Shown in pieces: positions 26,751 through 35,660 of a stretch of 64,000 nt of DNA. The stretch is from Brevibacterium jeotgali (lineage in GTDB: Bacteria; Actinomycetota; Actinomycetes; Actinomycetales; Brevibacteriaceae), in assembly GCF_900169175.1 (NCBI RefSeq), contig NZ_FXZM01000013.1, positions 23,284-87,283 on the forward strand, read 5' to 3'. The notes beneath the pieces were generated by a model, which was not told the DNA's origin, ran no database searches, and saw nothing but the letters and a program-made list of their open reading frames with translations. How positions within the stretch are numbered: the stretch's first letter is position 1; each line of letters begins with the position of its first letter. Both the position numbers and the translations under genes were made by a program.

Positions 26751-27253
26751 TCATCAGTGCTCTGGCGGGCGTCACCCGCGCGAAGGTCCGGGCCGCCGCG
26801 GGCGCCGATGTCCCGGTGATCCGTGCCATCCCGATGCCGCCGGTCCGCAACCGGGCCGTCGCCACGGTCGTCACCCCCGCGCATCCGGCGGCGGCGGAGA
26901 TCTTCGATGTGCTCGGCGGGACACTGCCGGTGGCGGACGAAGCAGCCCTCTCCGTGTTCTCGTCCGTGACGGGTGCGGTGTCAAGCCACCTCCACTACCT
27001 CGCGGTGGTCTGCTCGTGGGCGGAGTCACAGGGAGTGCCGCGAGACGATGCGGAGCGGTTCCTGCGCGGCCTCTTCGCGGGCCTCTCCCCCGCGATCGCG
27101 GACACGGACACCCCGATCGCCCAGGTCGTCGGCGACCATGAGACTCCGGGCGGACTCAACGAGCAGCTGCGCCGGTCGTTCTTCGACGAACACGGCACTG
27201 CGTCACTGGAGCACGCGCTCGACGACCTTCACGCACGCGTCACCCGGCCCTGA
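26741..27253 (+). pseudogene. pyrroline-5-carboxylate reductase-like (ProC family), 5'-truncated
   Basis: About 170 residues of a ProC-type reductase: VLISALAGVTRAKVRAAAG and PVIRAIPMPPVRNR correspond to the end of the NAD(P)-binding domain, and FSSVTGAVSSHLHYLAVVCSWAE through HETPGGLNEQLRRSFFDEHG to the dimerisation domain with its conserved PGG turn. About 85 N-terminal residues with the GxGxxG dinucleotide loop are missing. The MPPV in place of MPNTP suggests a paralogue rather than the housekeeping proline enzyme. It begins abruptly where the truncated binding-protein gene of the other strand ends. Not expected to be active. Confidence 0.75.
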
Positions 27254-27270
27254 GGCCGGAGTCGGGAGGT

Positions 27271-28002
27271 TCAGTGCCGTCCGAGCAGTGAGGCTGCCGC
27301 GTCGTCGAGGTAGACGTCGACTTCCGCGTGGTCCTGCAGGGCACTCGCCGGGACCTCCTCGGTGGCAGACCCCTCGATCATCGCGCGGACGGCAGGGGCC
27401 TTGCCCTCGCCGAACGCCAGGAGCAGCGCATGCCGGGATTCGAGGATCGTGCCGATGCCCTGCGAGATCGCGCGGGTCGGCACCTCCGCCTCGCTGTCGA
27501 AGAAGCGGGAGTTCGCCTCGCGGGTGCTCGGCGTCAGGTCGACGACCCGCGTGCGCGATGCGAAGGACGAGCCCGGTTCGTTGAAGGCGATGTGGCCGTT
27601 GGGACCCACGCCCAGGATCTGCAGGTCCACACCGCCCACGGCGAGGATGCGCTGCTCGAAATCCGCTGCGGCGGCGTCCGGGTCGTCAGCGTCGCCAGTG
27701 GGCAGAACCGCGGTGTCCGCATCGATGCCCCAGGGCTCCAGCACGTGCTCGGTGATGTAGCGGCGGTAGCTCTGCGGATGGCTGGGTGCCAGACCCACGT
27801 ACTCGTCGAGGCAGGTGATCCGCAGGCGGCTGAGGTCGAGCCCGTTGGCCACACGCGCGGTGATCTCCGCGTACAGGGGCTCCGGCGAGGACCCTGTGGC
27901 GATCCCCAGGACTGCGTCCGGGGTGTCGCGCACCAACTGTTCGATCGCGTCCGCTGCCTGTGCGATCAGGAACGCGGGGTCTTCGCCGGTGGTGATCCTC
28001 AT
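27271..28002 (-). CDS. nagB: glucosamine-6-phosphate deaminase
   Basis: 243 residues, slightly shorter than E. coli NagB. It converts glucosamine-6-phosphate to fructose-6-phosphate and ammonia. Visible motifs: GIATGSSPEPLY near the N-terminus (phosphate loop), CLDEYVGL with the catalytic base Asp, GVGPNGHIAFNEPGSSF (ring-opening His and active-site loop) and GEGKAPAVRAMIEG (Lys of the phosphate site). Start at 28002 (ATG) has no ribosome binding site; a leaderless message is possible. The gene stands alone, tail-to-tail with the ProC-like remnant, and divergent from the histidine kinase. Confidence 0.95.
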   Translation of the reverse strand: MRITTGEDPAFLIAQAADAIEQLVRDTPDAVLGIATGSSPEPLYAEITARVANGLDLSRLRITCLDEYVGLAPSHPQSYRRYITEHVLEPWGIDADTAVLPTGDADDPDAAAADFEQRILAVGGVDLQILGVGPNGHIAFNEPGSSFASRTRVVDLTPSTREANSRFFDSEAEVPTRAISQGIGTILESRHALLLAFGEGKAPAVRAMIEGSATEEVPASALQDHAEVDVYLDDAAASLLGRH

Positions 28003-28150
28003 GCGTGAAAGCGTACACACCGGAGAAGAGAGCTCCGGTCAGGAGGTTCATGTCGCAGCGCTGAGCCGAGAATGGATCATACTTGTCAGGGGCACGAACA
28101 AGCGGAAACGGGGCGGAGACACCGCGACGATACGAGGAGGGCATGAGGCG

Positions 28151-29827
28151 ATGATGGGCAGGCTGTGGCATCGCGCTTATCTGTCCACTTCGCCTGAGAC
28201 TCGACTGCGCGCTCAGCAACAACTGTTCTTCCTGATACTGGCGCCCGCATCGGTCATCTTCGCGATGTTCCGCCCTCACGTTCTGCAGGTGGAATTCTTC
28301 TGGATCGGCACTGGATCACTCCTGCTCGCCAGTGCGGGAGCCTACGGCGCGGTACGTGGACCACGGCTGCGGTGGGCACAGTGCTGCTTGCCGCTGCTTG
28401 ATCTGATGGCACTCGGTTTCACTCGGGCCTCCACACTTCCGGAGGGTGCCACGCTCTCCTTCGTGGCGTTCTTTCCGGCACTGTGGCTGGTGATCGAACT
28501 GCACCGGGTCGGAATGCTGCTCGCCGCTCTGGGGACAATCGGAGCAATCACCGTTCCGTCGGTCCTCTTGGCCGAGAACCCACTGGACCCGCTGACGATG
28601 CTGCGGAACCTGGTACTGCCCCTTGTCGTGGTCGTCGTTTCACAGGTGGTCGTGGACCTGTACCAACGCCTTGCTGCGAGCAAGGAGCGCGTCGAGCAGG
28701 AGTCCGCTCGTCACGTGACCGCACGCGATGAGGCTCGGCGGTCGGCGCGCCTGCTGACCGCGGTGGGAGACAGCCTGAACGTCGGGGTCCTCGTCATGGA
28801 CACCGACGGCAATGATCTGATGTGGAATCGAGCGCAACGGGTGATCCACGAATTGGTGTCTCCCCCGACGAACACCGATCGCACGGAGGCAGGACACCTC
28901 GTTTTCGCAGAGGATGGCTCGACTCCGCTGCCGACCGCCCTGCGACCGGCGTACAGAGCCGTGCATGGCGAGAGCTTCGACGATCAGATCATCATGGTGG
29001 GGCCGCCGGGCCCCGAACAACGTGCTCTGTCGGTCAGCGCCCGAAAGGTGCACGACGACAGAGGAATCCCAGAGGGTTCAGTGGTCGTCTTCTATGACGT
29101 CACCGACCTGCGAGCCATGGTCAGAGCCCGCGACGAGTTCATCGCCACGGTCTCCCACGAACTGCGTACGCCCTTGACCTCGATCATGGGTTACATCGAT
29201 CTGGCGATCGAGGAGGTGGGCCCGATCGACGGGGAGGCCGAAGAGCCGCTCGCCGACTATCTGGCCGTCGTCGAGCGCAATGCCGAACAGATGCTCATCC
29301 TCGTCGAAGACCTCCTCGTCGAGCAGCAGGCCCGTGCGGGAAGACTTGTTCTGCATCGCCGGCAGGTACGACTGTCAGACTTGGCGTCCGTTGCAGTCCG
29401 CTCCATCGGACCGCAGGCATCGGCACAGCAGATCACCGTCGTCGACCGCACTGGTCCAACGAGCCCGGTGCTCGCGGATCACTCTCGGATCGGCCAGGTG
29501 CTCGACAATCTGTTGGCCAACGCTGTGAAGTACACTCAGCCCGGCGGGCGGGTGGACGTCAGGACTCACGAGACGGACACCACCGTGGAGTTCTGCGTCA
29601 GTGACAATGGCCGGGGTCTGACTGCCGATGACGTAGCCCGGATCTTCACACCGTTCTTCCGTTCCACCGCCCGGGGAACCCGCACCTCGGGACTCGGCCT
29701 GGGGCTGGCGGTCGCCAAGAGCATCATCGACGCGCACGGCGGCACGATCTCAGTCGACTCCACCCTCGGCGAAGGCACCACGTTCCGGGTAAGTCTGCCT
29801 CGTCCCACCGCAGGAGCCCTCGAATGA
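28151..29827 (+). CDS. membrane sensor histidine kinase with PAS-like domain
   Basis: 558 residues when started at ATG 28151; ATG 28154 is equally possible, GAGG lying just before. Order: about five transmembrane helices (25-170), a short coiled coil (about 175-205), a PAS-like domain (about 205-320, SLNVGVLVMDTDGNDLMWNRA), HisKA with the phospho-acceptor His 336 in ATVSHELRTPLTS, then HATPase (N box NLLANAVKYT, G1 DNGRG, G2 GLGLGLAVAK). It resembles hybrid-free sensor kinases such as the SrrB/ResE type. Its stop overlaps the glycosyltransferase start by four bases, so kinase and transferase are made together. A receiver protein lies just beyond. Confidence 0.93.
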   Translation: MMGRLWHRAYLSTSPETRLRAQQQLFFLILAPASVIFAMFRPHVLQVEFFWIGTGSLLLASAGAYGAVRGPRLRWAQCCLPLLDLMALGFTRASTLPEGATLSFVAFFPALWLVIELHRVGMLLAALGTIGAITVPSVLLAENPLDPLTMLRNLVLPLVVVVVSQVVVDLYQRLAASKERVEQESARHVTARDEARRSARLLTAVGDSLNVGVLVMDTDGNDLMWNRAQRVIHELVSPPTNTDRTEAGHLVFAEDGSTPLPTALRPAYRAVHGESFDDQIIMVGPPGPEQRALSVSARKVHDDRGIPEGSVVVFYDVTDLRAMVRARDEFIATVSHELRTPLTSIMGYIDLAIEEVGPIDGEAEEPLADYLAVVERNAEQMLILVEDLLVEQQARAGRLVLHRRQVRLSDLASVAVRSIGPQASAQQITVVDRTGPTSPVLADHSRIGQVLDNLLANAVKYTQPGGRVDVRTHETDTTVEFCVSDNGRGLTADDVARIFTPFFRSTARGTRTSGLGLGLAVAKSIIDAHGGTISVDSTLGEGTTFRVSLPRPTAGALE

Positions 29828-31692
29828 CCGAACCGCGTCGCCGCTCGCCCCGGCAGGCGAGCAATCGGGCCGTGACGCCGCTGTCCTTGATCCTGTCGAT
29901 CATCTACGGCTCGATCGCCGCCTTCGTCTTCTGCTTCTCGGGATCGTTCGGCACCTTCAGCCAGGCGCTCTGGCGCGATATCGCACTTCTGACAGTCACT
30001 GTCGCCGCGACGGCGTCCTTGACCTACATCTCCCTTCTCCTGATCGCCTATGGCCGACGAGCAGCCGTGGAAGGAGGCGATCCGAGTGAGTTCGAATGGC
30101 ACCTCCTCGTGCCGTGCCGCGATGAGGAGAGCGTCATCGCAGCGACGGTGTCGGCAGCCCGCACGTCGTTCCCGAATGTCCACGTGTGGGTGATAGACGA
30201 CGACAGCGAGGACAACACGGCGCAGATCGTCCGGGGCCTCATGGACTTCGACGTCCGCGTCCACCTGATCTCTCGGGTCCGCCCTGCAGCGCGCACCGGC
30301 AAGGGAGACGCGCTCAATACCGCATACGAGCAGGTAGCCGCCTACATCGATCAGGACTCGGCAGTTCGCGAGCGAGCCATCATAGGAGTCCTCGACGCAG
30401 ACGGGTTCTTGTCCGACAATGCGTTGGAGCTGCTTGCCGGACGCGACGGATTCGGCGATGAAGAGATCGGAGCCGCGCAGCTCGAGGTGTGGATGAAGAA
30501 CCGGGGGGACCGCAAGCCACGGCCGCAGCACGGGTGGTGGCGCAACGCCCTGGGCCGCTATCTCATCCGCATGCAGGACATCGAGTTCCGAACCTCGAAT
30601 TCGGCGATGCAGCTGCTGCGGGTGCAGACCGGCACGGTCGGCATGGGAGGCAACGGCCAGTTCACCCGGCTGACCGTCCTCGACGCGCTGGCTGAGCACT
30701 ACGGCCAACCGTGGGGCAGAAAGCTCAGCGAGGACTATGAACTCGGCCTCAACATCCTCAGCCTCGGCTACCGAAACCACTACCTCCGCCAGGCCCACGT
30801 GTCCCAAGAGGCGCTGCCGTACTTCCGTCGACTGCTCACGCAGCGCACCCGGTGGGCGCAGGGCATCATGGAGTGCGCCTCGAACCTCCCGACGCTGAGG
30901 CGCAGCGGCACCCTGTCACCGACCGGATTCCTGGAGATCCACTACTTCATGGCGCAGCCGTGGATCATGATGCTGAACCTCGTGCTGATCCCGACACTTC
31001 TCGCGCTGGCAGTCCTCGACGGATCTCCAGGCTTCCTCACCGACACGGCGACGACCCTCGTAGCCCTCGCAGGCCTCGTGTTCCTGGTGCTCCCCTACGC
31101 CCTATGGGGCCCACTCTACCGCCGCTGGGGTCCGGAGCGCCGGATCGGATTCCTGTCCGCCGTCGGGCTCGGACTGGGCTACTTGGTATACGTCTACTTC
31201 ACCTACCTGTACTACCCACGGGCGATCCTTCGGATGGTCACCGGACGAACCGGCTGGGCGAAGACGCGACGGAACGCCGACGACCTCCAGCCCGCGCGCC
31301 TGCCCGTCCCGACCCTGGAACACCTGCCGCTGCTCGACGTCCGCGAACTGGCCGAACTCGCCGCCGAGCTGGAAGGGCACGACGAGTACGCCCTCGAAGT
31401 GGTCTCGGCCTACGCCCTCATGTGGCCCACACGTCTGGACAACCTCGCAGCCGCAGTAGCGGCCGAGGACTCGCTGCGGGCTCGCGATGCCGTCGGCAGC
31501 ATTCGCGTCTCCTCGACCATGATCGGCGCTCACCGCCTCCCGGCCGCCGCAGAGGCTTTCGCGGAGCTGATCGACGAAGGTGATTTCGACGCCGGCAGGC
31601 GCGCACTCGACCCCGTGAGCTCGATCGGCGGCGAGACCATCGCGGAGATCCGCAGACGATTCTCCGACGATCTGCCCACCGGCCGACACTGA
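29824..31692 (+). CDS. processive GT2 glycosyltransferase fused to a degenerate Hpt domain
   Basis: 622 residues. Two N-terminal membrane helices (about 20-75) precede a family-2 catalytic domain with DDD at 125-127, DAD at 191-193, ED at 303-304 and QRTRW at 340-344, the D,D,D,QxxRW pattern of cellulose- and hyaluronan-synthase-like enzymes. Four or so helices follow (about 370-475). The last 120 residues (about 500-620) look like a four-helix Hpt domain: VVSAYALMWPTRLDNLAAAV, then AVGSIRVSSTMIGAH (556-570). The phospho-His position is Gly 558. It probably builds an exported polysaccharide, under control by binding to the kinase or receiver rather than phosphorylation. Fold assignment of the tail is inference. 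Confidence 0.85.
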   Translation: MTEPRRRSPRQASNRAVTPLSLILSIIYGSIAAFVFCFSGSFGTFSQALWRDIALLTVTVAATASLTYISLLLIAYGRRAAVEGGDPSEFEWHLLVPCRDEESVIAATVSAARTSFPNVHVWVIDDDSEDNTAQIVRGLMDFDVRVHLISRVRPAARTGKGDALNTAYEQVAAYIDQDSAVRERAIIGVLDADGFLSDNALELLAGRDGFGDEEIGAAQLEVWMKNRGDRKPRPQHGWWRNALGRYLIRMQDIEFRTSNSAMQLLRVQTGTVGMGGNGQFTRLTVLDALAEHYGQPWGRKLSEDYELGLNILSLGYRNHYLRQAHVSQEALPYFRRLLTQRTRWAQGIMECASNLPTLRRSGTLSPTGFLEIHYFMAQPWIMMLNLVLIPTLLALAVLDGSPGFLTDTATTLVALAGLVFLVLPYALWGPLYRRWGPERRIGFLSAVGLGLGYLVYVYFTYLYYPRAILRMVTGRTGWAKTRRNADDLQPARLPVPTLEHLPLLDVRELAELAAELEGHDEYALEVVSAYALMWPTRLDNLAAAVAAEDSLRARDAVGSIRVSSTMIGAHRLPAAAEAFAELIDEGDFDAGRRALDPVSSIGGETIAEIRRRFSDDLPTGRH

Positions 31693-31698
31693 CTCACG

Positions 31699-32097
31699 TC
31701 AGTCCTCAGGATTCGCATCCGGCCCTGCAGGCGACGCGAGCACCTCCTGCAGGGCCGCCCGCAGGGCTCTGGGACGGAATGGCTTGGTCAAATACGCATC
31801 AGCGCCGGCCGTCAGTCCGGCGGCGCGATCAGCGTCGGTCGAGCGAGCACTGATCATCACGATGTGGCCGTCGAAGGAGCCCCGCAGTCGTCGGACGACT
31901 TCGTAGCCGTCGACATCCGGCAGACCCACATCAACGGTTATCACCCTCGCCGTCATCGTGTCGGCCCGCTCGAGCCCTTCAGCCCCGGTCGTCGCTGACT
32001 CAACGGTGAATCCGCTCTGCTGCAGCACGACTTCCAGCAGCCGACGGATGTCGTCGTCGTCCTCGATGATCAGCGCACTACCCGATGGTTTCACCAC
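31699..32097 (-). CDS. single-domain response regulator (CheY-like)
   Basis: 132 residues from a GTG at 32097, with GGGGGAGG five bases upstream; a GTG three bases on is as good, and the reading frame stays open to 32121. A lone receiver domain with acidic triad IIEDDDD (10-16), phospho-acceptor Asp 56 in ITVDVGLPD, Ser 83 and Lys 105 in LTKPF. There is no output domain, so it acts by protein contact. It lies tail-to-tail with the glycosyltransferase (7-base gap), on the opposite strand. A natural partner for the kinase at 28151 and for the Hpt-like tail of the transferase. Confidence 0.92.
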   Translation of the reverse strand: MVKPSGSALIIEDDDDIRRLLEVVLQQSGFTVESATTGAEGLERADTMTARVITVDVGLPDVDGYEVVRRLRGSFDGHIVMISARSTDADRAAGLTAGADAYLTKPFRPRALRAALQEVLASPAGPDANPED

Positions 32098-32314
32098 CAG
32101 CGCCTCCCCCTGGCTCCACACCCCGCGTCGTCTCCACCACGCCTCATGAATAGTTCGAAACCCACACTACGCGGCACTCGGATCATGCTTCCACCACTGA
32201 CGCTACCCGTCGTGTCCTTCACGCCGAAGGGCATTCATGACGCGACCGAACGGCTTCACAGGCATGCAGTGAGCAGACTGAACGGAACGTGACGCAGGTC
32301 GCTACTGTAGCGGT

Positions 32315-32890
32315 ATGCGCTATCCCTATGAAGACATCGAGAACGTTCCCGACGACATCCGCGAGCAGATCCTCGCCGTGGCGGAGAAGAGCGGGTTCGT
32401 CCCCAACGTCTTCCTGGGCCTGGCCCGGAGGCCCGCGGAGTTCCGCGCATTCTTCGCCTACTACGACGCGCTCATGGACAAGGAGACCGGCAGCCTCACG
32501 AAGGCGGACCGGGAGATGATCGTGACGACGACCTCGGCGGCCAACGGCTGCCTGTACTGCGTCGTCGCCCACGGAGCGGTCCTGCGGATCCTGTCGAAGG
32601 ACCCGTACGTCGCAGACCAGGTCGCGGTCGACCATCGGCACGCGGACATCACCGACCGGCAGCGGGCGATGCTCGACTTCGCGATGAAGGTGACCCGGGA
32701 GCCCGCGGCCGTCGACGACGCGGATCATGACGCACTCGCCGCGCACGGGTTCGACGATGAGGACGCGTGGGACATCGCCGCGATCACCGCGTTCTTCGGC
32801 CTCTCGAACCGGATGGCACTGGTGGGCGGGATGCAGCCCAACCCCGAGTTCTATCTCATGGGCCGTGTGCCGCGGGAGAAGAAGGGGTGA
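32315..32890 (+). CDS. peroxidase-related / AhpD-like carboxymuconolactone decarboxylase family protein
   Basis: 191 residues, all alpha. The CxxC pair sits in ANGCLYCVVAHGAVL (about 75-89), with the following His, the AhpD-type redox motif (Cys-x-x-Cys-x-x-x-His). Asp/Arg in the DREMI helix precede it. Members of the peroxidase-related branch are near 190 residues. It is likely an antioxidant disulfide enzyme, or an uncharacterised member. Single gene, with the small membrane protein gene converging at its 3' end. Confidence 0.85.
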   Translation: MRYPYEDIENVPDDIREQILAVAEKSGFVPNVFLGLARRPAEFRAFFAYYDALMDKETGSLTKADREMIVTTTSAANGCLYCVVAHGAVLRILSKDPYVADQVAVDHRHADITDRQRAMLDFAMKVTREPAAVDDADHDALAAHGFDDEDAWDIAAITAFFGLSNRMALVGGMQPNPEFYLMGRVPREKKG

Positions 32891-32891
32891 G

Positions 32892-33437
32892 TCACCACGG
32901 CAGGCCCTCGCTGCGGTAGAACACGACGATCGACGCCGCTGCGAACACCAGCAGCGTGACCCCCATGACGGGCCCCACCAAGCGGCTCGAGACGACGTCG
33001 TCGCGCGACAGGCGCGGAATGAGGGCGGCCAGGGCCAGCGCTTGAACGATCCCGAGGACGATCAGCGACCAGTCCCGCAGCAGGAACGCCAGCGGCATGA
33101 AGTGCAGGGCGACGACGAAGGCGACCCACCACGCGATCCACCGGGACTTCCCGCGCCTCCACAGGACGAACGCGCCGGCGGCCGCAAGTACGACCTCGGC
33201 GAGGGTGAGCACTCCGAACCACGCGTAGAACCCTTCCAGCGCGGACGGTTCCCTCCAGCGCTGGCCCACCGCGTAGCCGAACACGCCTGCAACGGCGACG
33301 CCGAGGACGGATCCCGCCCCCAGCCACCAGCGCCAGCGAGGTAGCGGATCCTCCTGCGCCCAGCCGAGCCACACGACTGCCATGAGACCGAACCACGCGA
33401 TGGTGAAGGCGTGGTCGCGGACGAATTCCGTGAGCAT
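32892..33437 (-). CDS. small integral membrane protein, unknown
   Basis: 181 residues with five or six hydrophobic segments (about 10-30, 40-60, 75-95, 103-122, 125-145, 155-175). The helices are rich in Trp, and the loops carry short Arg/Lys patches (WRRGKSRWIAWW). I do not recognise a family. It converges on the AhpD-like gene and lies 186 bases before cstA. Confidence 0.75.
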   Translation of the reverse strand: MLTEFVRDHAFTIAWFGLMAVVWLGWAQEDPLPRWRWWLGAGSVLGVAVAGVFGYAVGQRWREPSALEGFYAWFGVLTLAEVVLAAAGAFVLWRRGKSRWIAWWVAFVVALHFMPLAFLLRDWSLIVLGIVQALALAALIPRLSRDDVVSSRLVGPVMGVTLLVFAAASIVVFYRSEGLPW

Positions 33438-33623
33438 GAGCGGACTCCTCTACCGAAGCGTGGCCACAGAGTATTGGACGAGGTGCACACAGCAAGCCCA
33501 CCACCGCTCACACCGCTCGCCAAGCGCTTTCACATGAAACGATGAGGTAGGTAGACTGCCGCAGTAACTCGCTTTGACAACAAGAATGTCTGTGCAACGA
33601 CGCAGCGACGAAAGGCACACTCG

Positions 33624-35351
33624 ATGAGTCCCGTCCTCCTCATGGCGATCGGTCTCGCGATCCTGGCACTCGGGTACTTCGTCTACTCGAAGTACCTCGC
33701 GAACCGCGTGTACCAGCTGAATGACAGCTTCCAGACCCCCGCGCACGAACTGCGCGACGGGGTCGACTACGTCCCCACCAACAAGTTCATCCTCTGGGGA
33801 CACCACTTCACCTCGGTCGCAGGCGCCGCCCCCATCGTGGGCCCCGCCGTCGCCCTCATCTGGGGCTGGGTCCCGGCGTTCCTCTGGGTCACGATCGGCA
33901 CCGTCTTCTTCGCCGGGATGCATGACTTCGGCGCTCTGTGGGCCTCCGTGCGGAACAAGGGGCAGTCGATCGGTTCGCTGTCCGGCCGCTACATCGGCAA
34001 GCGCGGAGCGGGCCTGTTCCTCATCGTGATCTTCATCCTCCTCCTCATGGTGATCGCTGCGTTCTCCGTGGTCATCACCAACCTCCTCATCTCGACCCCC
34101 TCCGCGGTCATCCCGACGTGGGGCGCGATCGGCGTCGCACTGCTGGTCGGTGTGGCGGTCTACCGCCTGCGCATGCCGCTCGTGCCCGTCACCATCGTGG
34201 GCGTCGTGGCCCTCTACGCGCTCATCGTGCTGGGCGACGCGGTTCCCGTCATCATCCCGGAGAACTTCCTCGGCATGACGCCGACGGTCTTCTGGATCCT
34301 CACCCTCTTCATCTACGGCGCGTTCGCGTCGCTGCTGCCGGTGTGGGTGCTCCTCCAGCCGCGTGACTACATCAACGGCGTGCAGCTCTTCATCGGGCTG
34401 ATCCTCCTCTACGGCGCAGTCGTCATCGGCATGTTCGTCTCCGACGGTGCGCACGAGATCGTGGCTCCCGCCTTCAACATGAACGTTCCGGACGGCACAC
34501 CCAGCATCATTCCGCTGCTGTTCGTCACGATCGCCTGCGGTGCGATCTCCGGCTTCCACGGCATGGTCTCCTCCGGCACCAGCTCGAAGCAGCTGGACAA
34601 GGAGACCGATTCGCGGTTCGTCGGCTACTTCGGTGCGGTGGGCGAAGGCCTGCTGGCACTCGGCACCATCATCGCGATCTCTGCCGGCCTGCGCACCGTC
34701 GCAGAGTGGGAAGAGCTCTACAGCGCCTTCGGCGAAGCCGGCGTCCAGTCGTTCGTCCAGGGCGGCGGCATGCTCATGGAGGCCGGTCTCGGCCTGCCTG
34801 CGTCGCTGAGCGCCACTGTGCTCGCGACGATGGCTGTGCTGTTCGCAGCGACATCCCTGGACACAGGGTTCCGCCTCATGCGGTTCGTCGTCCAGGAGAT
34901 GGGCGAGCGCGTCAATCTCAAGGTCGGCAAGTACGCCGCGACCGGCGTCGTCCTCGTGCTCGGCATGGGCCTCACGTTCTCGCAGGGACTGGGCGGTGAA
35001 GGCGGCCTGCGCATCTGGCCGCTCTTCGGCACGACCAACCAGTTGATGGCGTCGCTCACGCTCATGATCCTGGCGGTCATGCTGATCCGGAAACGGCGCA
35101 ATCCGTGGCCGGCACTCATCCCGCTGGCGCTCGTGTTCACGATGTCCTTCTGGGCCGCGATCGAACAGCTCTTCAGCTTCGCGGCTCCCGGGAGCCAGGA
35201 CTGGCTGCTGTTCGTCATCGACTGCATCATCATCGTGAGCAGCGTGTTCGTGGCGATCGAAGGCATCCGAGCGATCATCCGGGCGACCAAGGAGCCTCCG
35301 GAGGCCGCCGATGAGGACGAGAAGCTCATCGCGGTGCGCGAAGAGGTCTGA
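33624..35351 (+). CDS. cstA: carbon starvation protein A family transporter
   Basis: 575 residues with about 16 membrane helices. It imports peptides or pyruvate in known members. Family features: FVPTNKFILWGHHFTSVAGAAPIVGPAVAL-type region (here residues 50-75, with YVPTNK and GHHFTSVAGAAPIVGPA), GMHDFGALWASVRNKGQSIG and SGFHGMVSSGTSSKQLDKE. It is the shorter CstA form, lacking the long C-terminal tail. The upstream region has a TTGACA at 33574-33579. The next two genes follow almost without gap (3 bases, then a 10-base overlap), so this looks like a three-gene unit. Confidence 0.94.
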   Translation: MSPVLLMAIGLAILALGYFVYSKYLANRVYQLNDSFQTPAHELRDGVDYVPTNKFILWGHHFTSVAGAAPIVGPAVALIWGWVPAFLWVTIGTVFFAGMHDFGALWASVRNKGQSIGSLSGRYIGKRGAGLFLIVIFILLLMVIAAFSVVITNLLISTPSAVIPTWGAIGVALLVGVAVYRLRMPLVPVTIVGVVALYALIVLGDAVPVIIPENFLGMTPTVFWILTLFIYGAFASLLPVWVLLQPRDYINGVQLFIGLILLYGAVVIGMFVSDGAHEIVAPAFNMNVPDGTPSIIPLLFVTIACGAISGFHGMVSSGTSSKQLDKETDSRFVGYFGAVGEGLLALGTIIAISAGLRTVAEWEELYSAFGEAGVQSFVQGGGMLMEAGLGLPASLSATVLATMAVLFAATSLDTGFRLMRFVVQEMGERVNLKVGKYAATGVVLVLGMGLTFSQGLGGEGGLRIWPLFGTTNQLMASLTLMILAVMLIRKRRNPWPALIPLALVFTMSFWAAIEQLFSFAAPGSQDWLLFVIDCIIIVSSVFVAIEGIRAIIRATKEPPEAADEDEKLIAVREEV

Positions 35352-35354
35352 CCT

Positions 35355-35660
35355 GTGACCGACTCCACCGGTTCGAACGCGGCCCAGCCCTGGGTGAGGG
35401 ATCTCGCCCAGGGCTGGGCCGCGTTCCGTGACGGCCTGGAAGAGTTCTACAAGGGTCCGTACCGGCAGATGTTCGCCCGAGAGAAGCGCGACGAGGACGA
35501 CTTCTTCACGCTCATCGTCCTGGGTGAGGCCCTGGGCGTCCCCGATCCTGCCGCCTACTACACGGCGGAGTTCCTCCCCAGCCTCTACCAGGACTTCCAT
35601 GCATGGCACCGGCGCATGGGCATGCCGGACTCGCCTCTGGACCACATCGCATGCTGCTGA
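35355..35660 (+). CDS. cory-CC-star family protein
   Basis: 101 residues from a GTG four bases after the cstA stop. It ends in HRRMGMPDSPLDHIACC, i.e. two Cys immediately before the stop, and has FYKGPYRQMFAREKRDEDDFFTLIVLGEALGVPDPAAYY, which I recognise as the small family named for its CC-terminus. No signal peptide or clear membrane helix. The last codons overlap the ArsA-like gene. A free C-terminal Cys-Cys would suit metal or redox chemistry, or insertion of a tail by the adjacent ATPase; no function has been shown that I know of. Confidence 0.8.
   Translation: MTDSTGSNAAQPWVRDLAQGWAAFRDGLEEFYKGPYRQMFAREKRDEDDFFTLIVLGEALGVPDPAAYYTAEFLPSLYQDFHAWHRRMGMPDSPLDHIACC
35375..35426 (+). promoter_or_regulatory. 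20-bp perfect hairpin inside the 5' end of the cory-CC-star gene
   Basis: The arm 35375-35394 is exactly complementary to 35407-35426, with a 12-base loop. It lies about 24-75 bases after the cstA stop, where a terminator for cstA would be expected, yet falls inside the coding sequence of the next gene (codons 7-24, AAQPW...AQGWAA). It could attenuate read-through or translation into the downstream pair. Confidence 0.7.

Noticed and set aside
33450..35645. 731-codon leftward open frame across cstA
   Set aside because: It lies opposite the clear cstA and cory-CC-star genes and is His/Asp/Glu/Arg-rich without hydrophobic core, as expected of an antisense frame in GC-rich DNA.
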